Below, piece after piece: positions 10,266 through 24,364 of a stretch of 64,000 bases of DNA. The stretch is from Suillus spraguei (lineage: Eukaryota > Basidiomycota > Agaricomycetes > Boletales > Suillaceae). The notes beneath the pieces are model-generated. The model did not search any database, was not told the DNA's origin, and saw only the letters and a list, made by a program, of their open reading frames with translations. Position 1 is the stretch's first letter; each line of letters starts with the position of its first letter. The position numbers and the translations under genes are program-made. The stretch lies in NCBI GenBank assembly GCA_016800925.1, contig JABCPU010000098.1, positions 62,001 through 126,000 of the forward strand. Reading direction: 5' to 3'.

Positions 10266-12840
10266 ATGTCCACCACAGAAGCTTCCCACCACACCCATGT
10301 ATCAAATGCAATGGCCCGATCTGGCAAAATAGTGCTTGATGCACAGATCAAGAGGTGCACCAAGGCACAGAAGGCTGCTGATGATCTTGCCATTGAAAAA
10401 GCCAAAGAAACCAAAGAAGCAGCAGTCCAAAAGGGAATTGAGTGCCTTGCTGGTATACAGGTTGAGATGGAGAAGGTACAGAAGGAATTACTCACCAAGA
10501 AGGCGACTCCCGTTCAGCCCAAGCCAAAGGCTCAAAAGGCGATAAAGTGTGCTGTAAAGGGTGACAATTACACTAATGGTACATTAGATGATGCACCAGA
10601 GGCTGATGTGGCAGAGGATGCTGCTGAGGCTGCAGACCATGGAACCTTGGGCAAAGGAAAGAAGGCTGCAAAGAAGAGTGGAAAGACATTGATCAGAGAT
10701 GCTATCAGTGACATGCAAAAGAAGATCAGTGAGTCATCATTGAATGTGGAAGGTGATAATGCCAAGGATATCAATAAGGTGGCACATGTTGATGGGAAAG
10801 GCTCCATGCCATCATTGTATGACTAAGTTTTCCTACTATCACAATGTTGCTCCTCACTGAATCAACTCTTTATTGTCTCAATCTTACTTCTAGCATCAAT
10901 GCGACAACTCACAAATTCACATTAGGTGGGCAAGTGACCAATTGGGTCTCAAGAGTCAGGCCTGGAAAATCAGAGCCAACATCCCGCCAATCCAGCACTT
11001 CAACTCGGGCACCTCCAACATCAATTTTCTCGGATGACACTGCTTCCTCTGTGGCAACTTCAGCTGCTCAGCCTCAGGATCAGATTCCCACAGCCCCAGC
11101 TCAAATTGCTGATGGCATCCCAGAAGATAATGTCCTTACTGGTAGCTTTGCAGATGAGATCGATGATTCCTTGGAGCGTGAGGCTGCTTGCCTGGAAAGC
11201 AAGCAAAACAAGGGGAAATCTAAGGTAATTGAGCGTGATCAATTGGTCCAGTCCGCTAACTATTTGCTTAGGTAGCCTCAATTTTTGAAGAGGACTCGGA
11301 CTTCAAAGGGCTCAAGGCTCCCTTCACGCAAATACTGCAAATCGAATTCGACTCAGGCGATGAGGTCATGGCTCCCTTCACGCAGCAGGTTCACAATCAC
11401 ATAGCCACAGTGCCCCTGAAGAGGAAAGTGAGTGCAGCTTCTGTCTTAGACAGTGATGCCAAGTCCTGGTGGTCCATGGACATTGATCGTGATGATGTGG
11501 TGGAAGTTTCTGATGACTTGATCGAGGACTTTGACAGTGAACCAACACAGCCCGACCCTATTGTAGTCAAGAAGGAGAAAAAGCAGCATTTGACGATATC
11601 GGTAAGTACCCTCAAAAACTCAATAGTGTTCATTCTGACATTTGTGCAGACATCTGCGACCACCACCACTGACGACAACAAGCCACCTGCTGCTAAAAAG
11701 GTCAAGGTTGAATTTTCCAGCACCACACATGCCCATGGAAATCAGGCTCCTGCTAAAAATTGCAGGCAGAACGTGGATACTGCACCAGAGCACATGAAAT
11801 CATGCAGCGCATATCACACATCTGACTTGCCTCCAGCAATGCAAGCAGACCAGCGCTGGACAAAAAAATTCATTCCTACCATAATGATGTGGGCTGGAAG
11901 TCATGACAACATTTGGAGCATTCCAGACGACATCCTCCTCCATCACATCCAGCTTGTTTTTGATGTGGTCTATCCTGAACTCAAGATTGTTATAGTTCAC
12001 GGCAGTGTGATACATCTACTTGTAAGTCCGTTTTTTTACATCTAGCTTTAACTAATGTCATATCTTTAACTAGACTGCTCAGCGTATATCCAAATGGCGC
12101 AGTAACTTCAGTTCAACAGGCATCGTTATAATCATCGACTTCTTGTCATGCAATGCTGACTGTGATTCCAGCACACTCACGTCCTCCCTTCTTGCCAGCT
12201 GGGCATTCTTATACAAGGATCCTGACAATATCAATCCCCTCACAGCTTACCGCTCGCCATTCATACTACAGCTGTATGGTAGAGCACACCTCAACGCCAT
12301 CAACGGTCATGTGGTGATTCCATCCCTGGACATGCAAGCACTTGACACGATTGGGATGTCATGCGTTCTTGCACTTTCTGCTGCAGTGGTAGGTTTATTT
12401 TCAAACAGCTTAATCAAACTCATTTTTTTCCAGCTCGAGCGTGCTCTCGGAATGATCGCACACAAGGAACTCAAAGTTCAAGATATTCTGCAGTCGGCGT
12501 CGAGAGGAAAATTCACAATCAAGCTACCAAAGGTTCTCAACAAGGCTACAGGGAAGAAGACCAATGTGCCGTTCTTATTTTCAGCAGCTCGCTGGTCCAA
12601 AGCAACTAATTCTTACATCAAGTCAATTCTTAGCAAGCCCACTGGCTATGTAGAGGCTACAGTCAAGATGGCATGCACTGCCTTACAGGATGTCATTGAA
12701 ACACCGGGCTCACTCATCAAGGATGACAAGGACAAGGACAAGGACAAGGATGAGCGTGCCATGATTTGTAAGTTTTATTCACCCAGATTCCATCCTGCTA
12801 ACATCACATATCACTGCAGGATTTGTCTTCAATTTGTTGT
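10266..12840 (+). CDS. Multi-exon TE-associated gene, function unknown (probably decaying)
   Basis: The N-terminal part (from ATG 10266) is lysine/alanine-rich and likely coiled coil. The following exons (about 10910-11275, 11370-12020) are acidic and serine-rich. The C-terminal half (about 11800-12760) is the conserved part: WTKKFIPTIMMWAGS, then ISKWRSNFSSTGIVIIIDFL after an intron near 12022-12073, then CVLALSAAV, an intron near 12389-12433, and LERALGMIAHKELKV. It ends in a run of Asp-Lys repeats (12720-12750). I know this block as a repeated Agaricomycete family often near transposons, without a named domain. A TAA at 10824-10826 and the stop created at the last junction suggest the copy is damaged or my splicing is incomplete. 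The true 3' end is not certain. Confidence 0.5.
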
Positions 12841-14160
12841 ACCATCATCTCCGCTGTCCTGCAGTATATATCAGTCGCCATCATCATCCATGCCACCACT
12901 GTTTTTTGCCTACCCTCCCCCCCTACACCCAGCCAGCTCCCCCCATCTTTTCATTTCTCGGAGTTTACTTAGTATACACTTTTTATGCTTTCTATGTGTG
13001 TGCTCCCTTTTTAATGACAGGCTTGTGCCATTTTGTTTGCTTTTTTTAAGTGAAAAAAGCGAATCTCCAGAAATTGAGTGGGCTTTATTAAGTGGCCCGC
13101 ACTTTTTCTCTCCATGACTTATCATTCACTTTTCACAAAATAAAGTGACAAAAAAGTGATATAAGCAAGTGGTGGTTTTCCTGATGTGTCATTGTTTCAA
13201 CAATTGCGATAGGATTATTGATGGGCATTCTCATGGCTATTTAGAGCATTTGTTTATTGACACCTCACTATGATCATGCTGATTGAGAACTTTTGGACTG
13301 GCTGTGTCGTTTGTGCAACTCACATTAATATTCATCATTCTCTTATTCTACTTATCGTCTACTATCTTTGGCCCAGAGTTGCAAAATGTTTCGACCAGTT
13401 TTTTATAACACAACAACTACACAGCATTAAAATAAGGAAACAACAGGAGCACATATAAATTAGTACAGACTCTAATGCTATGTAAAAAAAATAAGGAAAT
13501 ATGTCAAGGCCATGTTGCCAGAGAGAGGCCGGTGCAAAACAGTGTTTGAACACAGTTTTGCAAAAATTCTTACCCGCATAGAAGCCATCGTGTCACACTA
13601 TGTCACATTGCCGTTTTAAGTCTCCGACAATTTACAAACGAAACTGGGACAATTGTCAAGAATCCCATTTGTAACTCCGAACACAAGCTCACACCTCCTG
13701 TCACGCTATGCATATCGATAGTACAACATTTATATCTCTCAACATAACCATAACTCAGTGCTCGTGTCAGAAAAAATTAGAGTTGTTTTATAAGGTAATA
13801 GGAAATCATCATTAAAATTTCTGATTTTTTTGCTGCATGTAATAGCCTCCTTTCGGTGGATTGGCGTGGAAAGTGCATATGCTGAACAGTATTTTGCTGC
13901 CGCAAGCACTTCCAGTCCATTTTTCATGAAATAAAAATACATACAGCAAGCTATGTACTAACCATACTCTAGAATCATTGTGTGAATGAAATGAGTGGAA
14001 AATGAGTGTGCTACGTTGTAATTTGCAACTCTGGGCCAAAGATAGTATCACTTTATATTGGCGAACCAATGGTCATTAGAGTACACATTTGGTTTTTGTT
14101 GGAATACATGGCCTTTGCGTACATGGAACCTTCCTTTGAAACTATAGCTGCAATAAACCT
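12841..14160. other. Intergenic, no gene seen
   Basis: AT-rich sequence follows the TE-type gene. Near 13120-13165 it contains several short GTGA/TCAC words in both orientations (CACTTTTCAC, AAGTGACAAAAAAGTGAT). No open frame here resembles a protein I know. Confidence 0.5.
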
Positions 14161-15524
14161 TTACAGAGGCTCGATGTGTGGGACAGGCCCGGCGGCAACT
14201 ACCCTGGAGGGATTTACCTGTTGTGTGTGAATATGGGTGTGCTAAAGAACCTACAGCACAACGCACCGTTATCTGGGCCGAGTAGTAAGTCTCTTTGATG
14301 TGATCGAACTTGGTGGTCGACTTGAAAGCATCATTGTTCCAGTACAACTTCCTCATCCAGCTATACAACATAAGTCTATCAGGCATCCTACGAAGACATG
14401 TGACACCTTACAGATGAATGTTAGGGTACCCGTGACGGATGTCGCGCAAGTTGCATTTAAAGTGTCCTACGTACGCGGGATCAAACCGGATCTGAAACAA
14501 AGTAGTAAGTTTAAAGTAGGATGGGTGCGCTCAAGATCGGACGTACGGTGGTAACGAATAACCTGATATCTGCTTCAGTGAGGGTGTTACCTACGAGGTA
14601 ATCCTTGTCTTTGAGCATCTCTTCGAGTCGGTCGAGCGATTTGAATAGAGGATAAACGGCATCCTCATACGCGGACTGAGATTGTGCAAACCCACATTTG
14701 TACACGCCATCTGCAGAACATGACGTCATCAAGACACGCCCCATACCTAGACTCAAACGCACTGTTCACGGTGTCATATACCCACTCGTTGATACTATCG
14801 ATCTGTTGGCGGTGTGCCACAGGATAGATATCAACCGCCGCTTTGTCAGCAGGGAGCAAGTGATTAAATGCGGTATTGAATATCCGAATGATTTCAGAGC
14901 TTTCGTTATTCACAATGGTGTCGAGTTTCTTGTCCCACAGAATTGGAACCGTAAATCTGATCACGATGTAGCAAGTAGTAACAAATGAGGGTGGAACAGA
15001 CATACCTTCCACCATAATTCGGATCAGCAAGGAGATAAAGATCTTTGACATGCTGGAAATGTGGGTGTTCTGGATCGTTATCTGCATCCGCCCAACTCGG
15101 ATCTGCATTCTTGAACGGCCAGCCTTCCGCGCCCAAGTGAGGGGACACCGCAGAAACAGCTGCAAAAAGGTGGTATAAAATCTGGAGTACACAAAATCGG
15201 TGAGGACTGACGGATGAAATCCTCGAGTCCTTTTAGTTTCCGAGTGATAAGAGTTCTGGTGGCCCAAGCTGAGGAATGTTCAGTCAAGATGAGACCGCAC
15301 GATGTCACATCCTACCACTGACGGCATGCATAAGCTACATAGAGATGGTATCTTCCTGTATGTTGACTTAGTTCCTCGACAAGACAGATATGCTTTCGTC
15401 ATTTACCTTTCTCCGGCGTGAATTTACCATCGTTCGTAATGAAATTCCTGACGCTTGATGCAGCCCTGTTGAAGCTGCCATCTGACTCTGTCTTCAATTT
15501 GCTGATATCACTCTGGCTCGACAT
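14161..15524 (-). CDS. ECM4: Glutathionyl-hydroquinone reductase (GTO/ECM4, Xi-class GST)
   Basis: The enzyme removes glutathione from S-glutathionyl-hydroquinones, a cytosolic repair and detoxification reaction. The protein starts MSSQSDISKLKTESDGSFNR and has GKFTPEKGRYHLYVAYACPW: the CPW(A) motif carries the catalytic cysteine and is split by an intron after the first base of the proline codon. Further landmarks are SPHLGAEGWPF, the DPNYGGRFTVPILWDK segment across an intron, NNGVYKCGFAQSQSAYE, ADIRLFVTTVRFDPAYVGHF, HLWMRKLYWN and the family ending INPSRVVAAGPVPHIEPL. All introns, about 45-65 bases each, join without frame loss, so the gene looks intact. The start is fixed by family length and the stop is TAA at 14161-14163. 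Confidence 0.93.
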
Positions 15525-16121
15525 GTCTTTTGTAGAAGTCATGGTTCGTATGAGTTAAATCAGTGATAGTCGTGGGGAAACGGGTGCCACAGTCAGGGGT
15601 TTTGAATGGCTTATAAGCCTCTAGAGCCATTCGAGCAGAACTGAAAATCAGTAAGCAGCAGCTAGCTGCGCCCAAATCACAGGGATTTGTCACTATGACT
15701 AATACTGGGCTCCACATGACGACATACAAATCATTATGTCACAGACTAGTACAGTAGCGCTTTTCGGTGTAACTCGGACATGAACGCACCTCAAGCTGCG
15801 GGCGGACTTTTGAAAAGCAATCAGTACTACCATCATACGGGTCCGGGTAGGTTCACGTTCTACAAGTCCGTGAAACATTGCTTTTTTGTTGATCTACAGG
15901 TACAAAGCCACTATGCAGAACAGTAGCAGTTTCATCGGATCCATCCGTACTTCGGAGAAAGTTGTCGCCGAAAACTACTTATTCTGGTAATTTTCTGGAA
16001 TCGTCCACGGGAATTCTATAGGGTGAACCTTCGCATTTTATGGTGAGCCGCGACCGAGGCGAGCTATAGACAAGTGCGTAATGCGGAAGCCAAACCGACT
16101 TTTCGAGAGATACTAGTTACT
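15525..16121. other. Intergenic between ECM4 promoter and GET5 3' end
   Basis: About 600 bases with no recognisable gene. It holds the ECM4 promoter side and the region downstream of the ubiquitin-like gene; both flanking genes run leftward. Confidence 0.6.
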
Positions 16122-17156
16122 CTACGTGCCCGCCATCCCGACAACACCCACATGATCACGGACTTTCGCGATTTCACTGGCTGTCAACCCTCCTTTGCTT
16201 GCCCTGAGGAAATCTTCAAAAGCGATGAGTGCATCACTATCGTTACTGAATTCCGTTCTGATATTATAAATTTAAGTACGATCTGCTCACACACAATGAT
16301 TGGACTCACCTCAAGAAAGAGTACAGGCGGTCCCAAAATGGTGGCTCAGATATAACAGTCTGATAACTTGACCGCGCTGCGCGCGATATTGAAGCGGTGG
16401 GTAGCAGAGATGTGTCAAGAGTTAGATCAATGTCGTGAGGTTTGCCCTCTGGCTCAAGAGATACGACTGATGGTGATGGCGACAATACGATGGAGGGCGT
16501 GCGTGTATGTCTGTGACCCGTTGCCAGTTTCGGTTGCGGTGTTTGTATTTCGGGAAGATTGGAATGTTTCATCTTTACTGGTGAAGCGTTGGACGGGAAT
16601 GGAGATTTGGTAGGATCCCACTCGAACCCTGGTTTAAGCATTAAATTTATAGTGTCTCCTTCTTTCACACCGTATTCCTTGAGAAGCTTTGCGTCAGCAA
16701 GGGCCTTTCCTTTGAGTAAAAGCCGCTGTGCTTCTGGGGGCGGTGCGTTCGGTTGAGAGGCAAGCAAGGCTTTAACTTCGGACACAGTATCTGTTGGCTG
16801 CACGGCAAGCGTGAACGACTGCGGAGGCTTTGTCGACTTGAACGTAATGCTGATTGATGTGACTAGAGATCTCTGGTTAGATGACCATCAATGATAACGT
16901 GGAGATGTCGTCTACCTAGTGGTGTGGAAGGCTCTCCTTTACGTTCTGGAACAGGGGGAAGCTCAATCTGAAACAATTTTCGCGTAAGAAAATGCCATGG
17001 AACACGATCCTCGAGTCCAACACGCACTGGTAAGATAGGGACTTTCTTTAGTGAATTCTGTGGGGGCTGATTGTAGTCGTCACTGTACACAATCGGCTGA
17101 GCTCCGATGACTTTTACGAAGCTCCTGACAAAGACCAATTCTGCTTGATCGGTCAT
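16122..17156 (-). CDS. GET5: GET5/Mdy2-like ubiquitin-like domain protein
   Basis: The start MTDQAELVFVRSFVKVIGAQ, followed by NQPPQNSLKKVPILP, matches the N-terminal domain of basidiomycete Get5-like proteins. A ubiquitin-like fold follows (SISITFKSTKPPQSFTLAVQ, then EAQRLLLKGKALADAKLLKE and GDTINLMLKPGFEW). A low-complexity linker of about 80 residues leads to the C-terminal exon DALIAFEDFLRASKGGLTAS and KVRDHVGVVGMAGT, which looks like the dimerisation end. In yeast Get5 works with Get4 and Sgt2 to hand tail-anchored proteins to Get3. Two introns are clear: one near 16852-16910, and one with donor GTGAGT after FWDRLYSFLR. It is divergent from NDUFS5 with only 153 bases between the starts. 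Confidence 0.82.
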
Positions 17157-17309
17157 AGTTCTTGTGGATTGAGACAAAGAGCAGTGCTTTTGCACTGGTT
17201 TGGTATGTACTACTGAAGTGTGGCGGTGCAATAATGGAACTGTGACTAACATCACGTCTTAGTGACCCGGAATCCATTCGAGTCACGCTCATTTCTCCTC
17301 CCAAGTTCG
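17157..17309. promoter_or_regulatory. Shared divergent promoter of GET5-like and NDUFS5 genes
   Basis: The two start codons lie 153 bases apart on opposite strands with no coding sequence between them, so this short piece should hold both promoters. I see no clear TATA box. Confidence 0.55.
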
Positions 17310-17831
17310 ATGGCGGTATGAGTCTCGTCTGGTAACGACAAGCTTTTCACTAACGTTTTATTTGCACACAGTCAGGTTTCAGTTACACTGGAGGTGCGCA
17401 TTATTTGCAGTCAGTCATGTTGAATACTGAACAATGTCCTGTTTAGGCCGCTCGCGGTGTTTTGCCTACTGGCAAGAATTCTCGAAAGTAATACCCGAGA
17501 ATGCCCGTTTTTGCAATCGACTTCTTACGGTTGATATTCACAGTGCTATGCTGAAGCTGACGCACCTAGTCAGTGCCGTTTGCAGGCGGATGATTACCTA
17601 GAGTGCCTCCACCACACGAAAGAGGTGAGTATTCCTGCTGTCTGCCGTATTTTGACTCATGTCCTTTTCGTGCAGATTGCGCGCGCAAAGGCTGTGAAGG
17701 CCGAATTTATTAAACAAGCAGAGCACCATGCCAAGGAAGGTCGTAAAGTGGCTGATGTTCTCGCAGATGGCGTGATTGTCGGGGTAGGGCTGATACAACG
17801 AGACCAAGGGGGGGAAGGCAAGCACAAGTAG
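17310..17831 (+). CDS. NDUFS5: Complex I 15 kDa subunit, twin CX9C protein (NDUFS5)
   Basis: This is an accessory subunit of mitochondrial NADH:ubiquinone oxidoreductase, imported into the intermembrane space through the Mia40 route. Five exons (17310-17315, 17372-17393, 17447-17487, 17544-17624, 17676-17831) join to give 101 residues. The first exon is only two codons, MA, and the protein continues SGFSYTGGRSRCFAYWQEFS. The two cysteine pairs are CFAYWQEFSKC and CRLQADDYLEC, both exactly CX9C, joined by YAEADAPSQ. A basic helical tail (IARAKAVKAEFIKQAEHHAK) ends the protein. The start was chosen because the alternative ATG at 17318 does not keep frame across the intron. Confidence 0.92.
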
Positions 17832-18083
17832 TGTACTGAAATACCCTTTGTCGCTGGTTCGACTTGCACAGTCCCACCCTTGCGCGCATTCATTTTTAGC
17901 TGCCTTGTGACTGTCTAACGGAACTTTAAGCCGATCAGTTACTGTAATCTGAATGGAAATCACGTTTTCGGAAGTCCTGACAATAGTGATTATAATATTC
18001 CAAACAACGTGTTTCTTGCATGTTATCTGCCTTGTGCTCGCCATTGAGCTTTGTCTTCGTTAGTAGCGGACTTTAAACGAACC

Positions 18084-21000
18084 ATGAGATCGACTCTCAG
18101 AACGTTTATTAGTTCAATACATCTTGGTTCCCGACCACCAAACAGTTCATCTACCTTCCAGGCCACCGACAGTATCATGGTCACTCAAGGTGTCGGTTCT
18201 ATCAGTTCTCCCATCGTCATCTCAGACGATGAGGACGAAGCTATGATAGACCTCCAGCTGCGAGTTGATTCGGATTCTGTAGACAGTGACCAGAACGATT
18301 CAGATCAGCCGCGTACTGCACCAGATGGTAATTTAGAGGAGCTTTCCACAGCGAGCAAGGGTTACGCTATGGCACTGAATATGGGTTATCGCCCGGGCCG
18401 CGGTTTAGGACGCGGCCTTGACGGTGAGTGCCGTTGTAGCGCGTGTCCATCACTCACCCAGATGGCCTCCGCTCTAGGTCGAGTGGAGCCTGTGTGTCTT
18501 GAGGTTGGTCAGAAACGAAAACGGGTGGATAGCGGTATTGGATTCCAGCAATCACAGCTTTATGCAACTGGTTGGCCACCGAGGAAAGGTGATGGTAAGC
18601 TAAACAAGAAGTGGAGAAAGGAACAGCATACGTTTGGAGCTACTCAGCGAGGTTTCAAGTCACAGCAGCATTGCGCGTTGCAAACCAAATCGCTCACCGC
18701 CCCGACTGGTCCTGCGAATATTAATCAAGGGCCTTGGGCAGCGCTTGCCTCAAGTAGGAAAGGCAAAGAACGGGAACGCATTACTGCCCCGTTGCCTCCG
18801 AAGCCTTCACGAAGCCCTGTGCGGCTGCCTGCACTTCCTCAAGGTCCTAGGTCGAACCTCCCATACAGTCCTCCATTACCTGCTGCGCCTCCCCCTAAAG
18901 GACCTCGTAGCTGGCTCGCGTCCCAAGCTCAAGCTCGGTCCCCAATCCTGGCTCCTCAAACTCCACCAATTGCACCACGGACTCCGCCGACTGCGCCACG
19001 GGCCATGCAGCAGCAAATTACGAGCAATGTATATGCTGGACCTTCCGCTATTGCATCTCCTGTACTGCAGCCTAGTTATCCCCAGGTGCAAACACAGCCA
19101 ACTAACAGCTACGCTGACGGGCAGTCTACAGCCATTCCGCCTGCCCCACAATCTGCGTTTCCGCAAATGCAGCAGCAACAATCGCAGAGCGCCATATACA
19201 ACCCTGCACTCGCAGGCGCTCCGGCTCCATATTATACTGGAGCAGAACCGTCTGAGCCGGGGCATACGCAATATGGGGCAGTGACTGTTGCCGCACCTCC
19301 GCCTCTACCAACCTATTTCATAGCGTACCCTGACTATTCGAACCCGGGAGCATATACATACGTACCCGTCTCGACTGCTCCCGCTGGATATGCACCGGTA
19401 TCAGCACCGACTCCTGTGAATCCATGCGCCGCCGCCGCAGCTGGAGGTGTCACAGGTCCGACATCGTCCAGTGGGCTTTCTCCTGTGGCTGCTGATGTAT
19501 CCACAACTACTGATTCACTCATGACTGCTGCTGGTATCAGCCAATCCAACGGATACCAAGCCATATCAATCATCGATACTGACCATGACCACGATCGCTC
19601 AGACTCTTCAACGCCTGAGCCGTCTTCCTCCAAGAAGCTGCTCGCGGAGCGGATGCGAAAGCCCAAGCTCCTCCACATCGGGCATGCACCGGAGGTAGAC
19701 CCAAATAGTAAGACGGGGACGTATGCGAAGCGCCTCGCCTCGCAGCCGAACCCCTCATGTACGCTTGTGCTAGACAGCATCCCGACACGGTTCCGTAACC
19801 CGTCATGGGTGCACAAGTGGGCGGTGAATGCAGGGGAAGCAGAGCCAGTGTGCATTGATGTGGATACGAAGAACGGGAAGTCGCTGGTGGAATTTGTGGA
19901 TTCTGCATCCGCGCGGAGGGCATTTCAGAGTAAGCAGCTGAGGGGGAAGGGGAAGCATGCGATTCGGGCGTGGTGGTATAGAGTTACAGGGGTGGGCTCT
20001 AACGCCGGCGTTGGTGAGATCGAGGAGGGCGAAGTAGAGGATGGGAGCAGAAAGATAAACGAGCCAATTGCTCAGTTGAGCAAGAAGCAAAAGAAGAAAC
20101 TGCAGCGGAAACAGCTGGTTGGGCCGAACCCTCAGGCAAATTCGAGTGGTGGCACACAAGTTGCAGCGGGTGAAGATACCACAGTCGACGAACAAGGACG
20201 CGTACCATCTACTGAGCGGGAAGAGGCACCCATTGATGTTTCAGCCCCTCGTGGACGTCAGTTCTCGTTCGATGATTTTTCCGTGCATTTTGAAGTGTCT
20301 AGTGGTTCGCGGGATGGTGATGGAGTTGGTCATTTTATCCAAGAGGACAATGACGAGGATCATTTGTCTATTGCATCTTCACGGCCACACTCCACTCAGC
20401 TCGTCATATCTCACGACGACCGAGAGGAGGATGTGGAAATGTCCTCGCCAGTAGTGACGATCGGCATGCCCGGTGATTTGCTATCGGCAGGTGAGGTCTC
20501 TGGAGGCAAAAGTGCGGCGGTGGATGGGAATTTAGATTCTGCAGTGGCTCTTGTTTCAACAGACAATGGTCCACCTGCGTTGAATTCAGAGGCCGCATGT
20601 TCTCAACAACACGATAGAAAACCTGCAGTCCCAACGATTACTTCGTCAATATCTCCCGAGCCGCAACCTATCTGTTCGGATTCCACTTTACATTCTAACC
20701 TATCATCGTCTCTTTTGTCTACAGAAGTATCTGCCGACGAAACAGTAGAACATTCACACTCAGCCAAGGTCGTATCACTCGCACCGCAAAAGGAACTCGA
20801 AGAAAATAGTCCATCCACACAAAGTATAGAAATTTTCGATATGGTCAATCCTCTCGCATCTACTTCGACGGACTCCGGCTCCCCCTCACAGCTACTAGTA
20901 CCACATGAACCGCTAGTAGACAAAATTGCGCATGAAATGAACTTGCGAAGGCTCGTTCATGAAAGTAAGCAGAACAAGGCGAATGCTCGTGGCGCAACTT

Positions 21001-21557
21001 CCTCTCCCATGTCCACTGATCTTACCACACTTCCTCCTACCCCATCTGCTGTCAACGGTGATGTTGCCCTTGCGCAATCTAGTCCCACCGTTTCGTCAGC
21101 AACGTTTGTTCTGCCCTTTTTTTAGAATTTTATCGACACTGATCTTCGACCAGGAGCTTGGAAGAACTTGCCGTCACATTTATTTCGGAGACGATAGAAG
21201 GCATCAAACCGACGGTGCTCAAACCCGCGGTGCCCTTAAATACACGACAGGAGATGTTTCAGAAGCAGCGGAAACTTGAACAGTACATTACACGAAGCAA
21301 GGAACTCATTGCAGAACTCAGCCAGGCGCAGAGCAAGGAGGAGAAAGATAATATCATGTGCGCTGTTCGTGAGTGGAGCAGGTATGTGAAATTCGAACCT
21401 GAGGAACGATGTGGGCAAGGCTAAGTTGCGATGTAGATTGATGGAGACGGATTCGGTGGGTGCGCCCAGTAGGGCTCCGGCTGTGACAACTAGGTTTTGT
21501 TGGCCTTCGTGCGAAGAGACGGTGCTAGTCATCAGTGATGATGAAGACGAGGAGTGA
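18084..21557 (+). CDS. G-patch and RRM-like protein with SUMO-interacting-like motifs at both ends
   Basis: The long protein is largely disordered. The N-terminus has SSPIVISDDEDE, a hydrophobic-acidic SUMO-interacting-like motif. Next comes a G-patch, KGYAMALNMGYRPGRGLGRG, completed across an intron (18424-18477) to RVEPVCLEVGQKRKRVDSGIG. A proline/glutamine-rich region follows. An RRM-like domain has CTLVLDSIPTRFRN and then KSLVEFVDSASARRAF, followed by an acidic/basic stretch (KKQKKKLQRKQ). After an intron near 21095-21153 comes a helical segment SLEELAVTFISETIEG; a last intron (21382-21436) leads to the end ETVLVISDDEDEE. G-patch proteins usually bind RNA or activate DEAH helicases, so a role in RNA processing is likely but inferred. 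ATG 18177 is an alternative start. Confidence 0.8.
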
Positions 21558-23178
<1,621 letters not shown>

Positions 23179-24364
23179 TACGGTGTCCATTTACTTCTCT
23201 AAGTGATACACATGAGTTGTATTGGTCAGCTGTATGAAAGTGCATCAACATCCGTTGTACATCATTGCATGCCTATGTTTTTAGTATCCCCCCTTTCGCT
23301 TGTTTGTACCAAATGAACGATGAATCGTCCAGGAATCCGTCTTAGTGTGATATCACTCTGCTTGTGCTTGTCGAGTTGTTCTTTCACCCTCGAGTTTACT
23401 GCTATTTGCTACATGGGAGTATTTTTGCGTATGCCCAAGGGCCGTCATTGTCGTGAGAGTGGTGGCGTGGTGCTTAGCTTGGCAATATGTTGCTGGCCAA
23501 CAATAACGTGGGTGCGCACTTTCAAATTGTTGTCTTGCAACGGCTTGGCACCGATAGTGAGCATCACTACTAAGTGAGTGAGGAACCCCATTAATATTCA
23601 TTCAATACCGCTTTCTTCGAACTGACTCCGTCGAATGGTTTAGGAGACCGTCACTATAGACGAAAGCTCAGGCGCTCAATGTTCAACGGAACGTTCAACG
23701 TTGCAACTAGCAACTTGAAACGTTCCCGGATGAGACGTGTTTAGGAAATGTCGTCGCCTTCCCGACAACGTACGGATGCTATTTCTCAAACTTCTAACTG
23801 CACGCAAATATCTAAAACACTTGCTACAGAGCAGCCGACTACTCGTAAAGAATTATTGTCTGATTAACTACGAGGCGCGCCTCGGCGAGTGAGTCGGCAT
23901 TACTAAACCTCACTACTAATGTAGCAGTGCGCATCAAACTCAAACCCAGCCCAAAATAGCCGCCCGATATGTGCTGCGTACCGTAGTGGGTCAACGCTCG
24001 GCACCGCTACACAAGCACATCCTCGTAGCTATGTCGAATACAACTGTGTTGCGTGTCATAACTCGCCCGCGGTCGTCACTGCATCTGTCAAACAGATCGC
24101 CGAATTTTCTCTCCTGGATTTTCATATGCTGACCATATATCCTCCTTCGGCGCATGGTAGCCTAATTGCATGCGGTAGCCTTTCCGCTGGTGGTTCGCCA
24201 GTGCGTTTAGTCTTGTAATATAAATTGCAGTGGTTTCAAGGACCCGTTTCCTGCATCGCAATTCATTCGCTGGAACGTATATCAGGGCATGGGTGGTTGG
24301 CAGTTTATCTGTCAACACACAAGTTTTTATTCACTCAGCTGTTTCCCTGTTCACGTCCACAGTC
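23179..24364. other. Intergenic, no gene seen
   Basis: About 1.2 kb between UBC4 and the DUF6593-like gene. Short open frames have no recognisable content. The region near 23860-23900 carries GGCGCGCC-like GC words in otherwise balanced sequence. Confidence 0.5.

Noticed and set aside
9720..10498. Several overlapping open frames with SDPCPYPIRVHIR-type or GYGHGSDMDTDRIW-type repeats
   Set aside because: They are translations of the 17 bp minisatellite in all frames and both strands, not genes.
13000..13170. Possible terminal inverted repeat ends with GTGA/TCAC words
   Set aside because: No matching partner copy or target duplication could be paired by eye.
18634..20454. Overlapping plus and minus strand frames inside the G-patch gene
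   Set aside because: They are shadows of a long, GC-balanced exon; the sense frame alone has recognisable domains.
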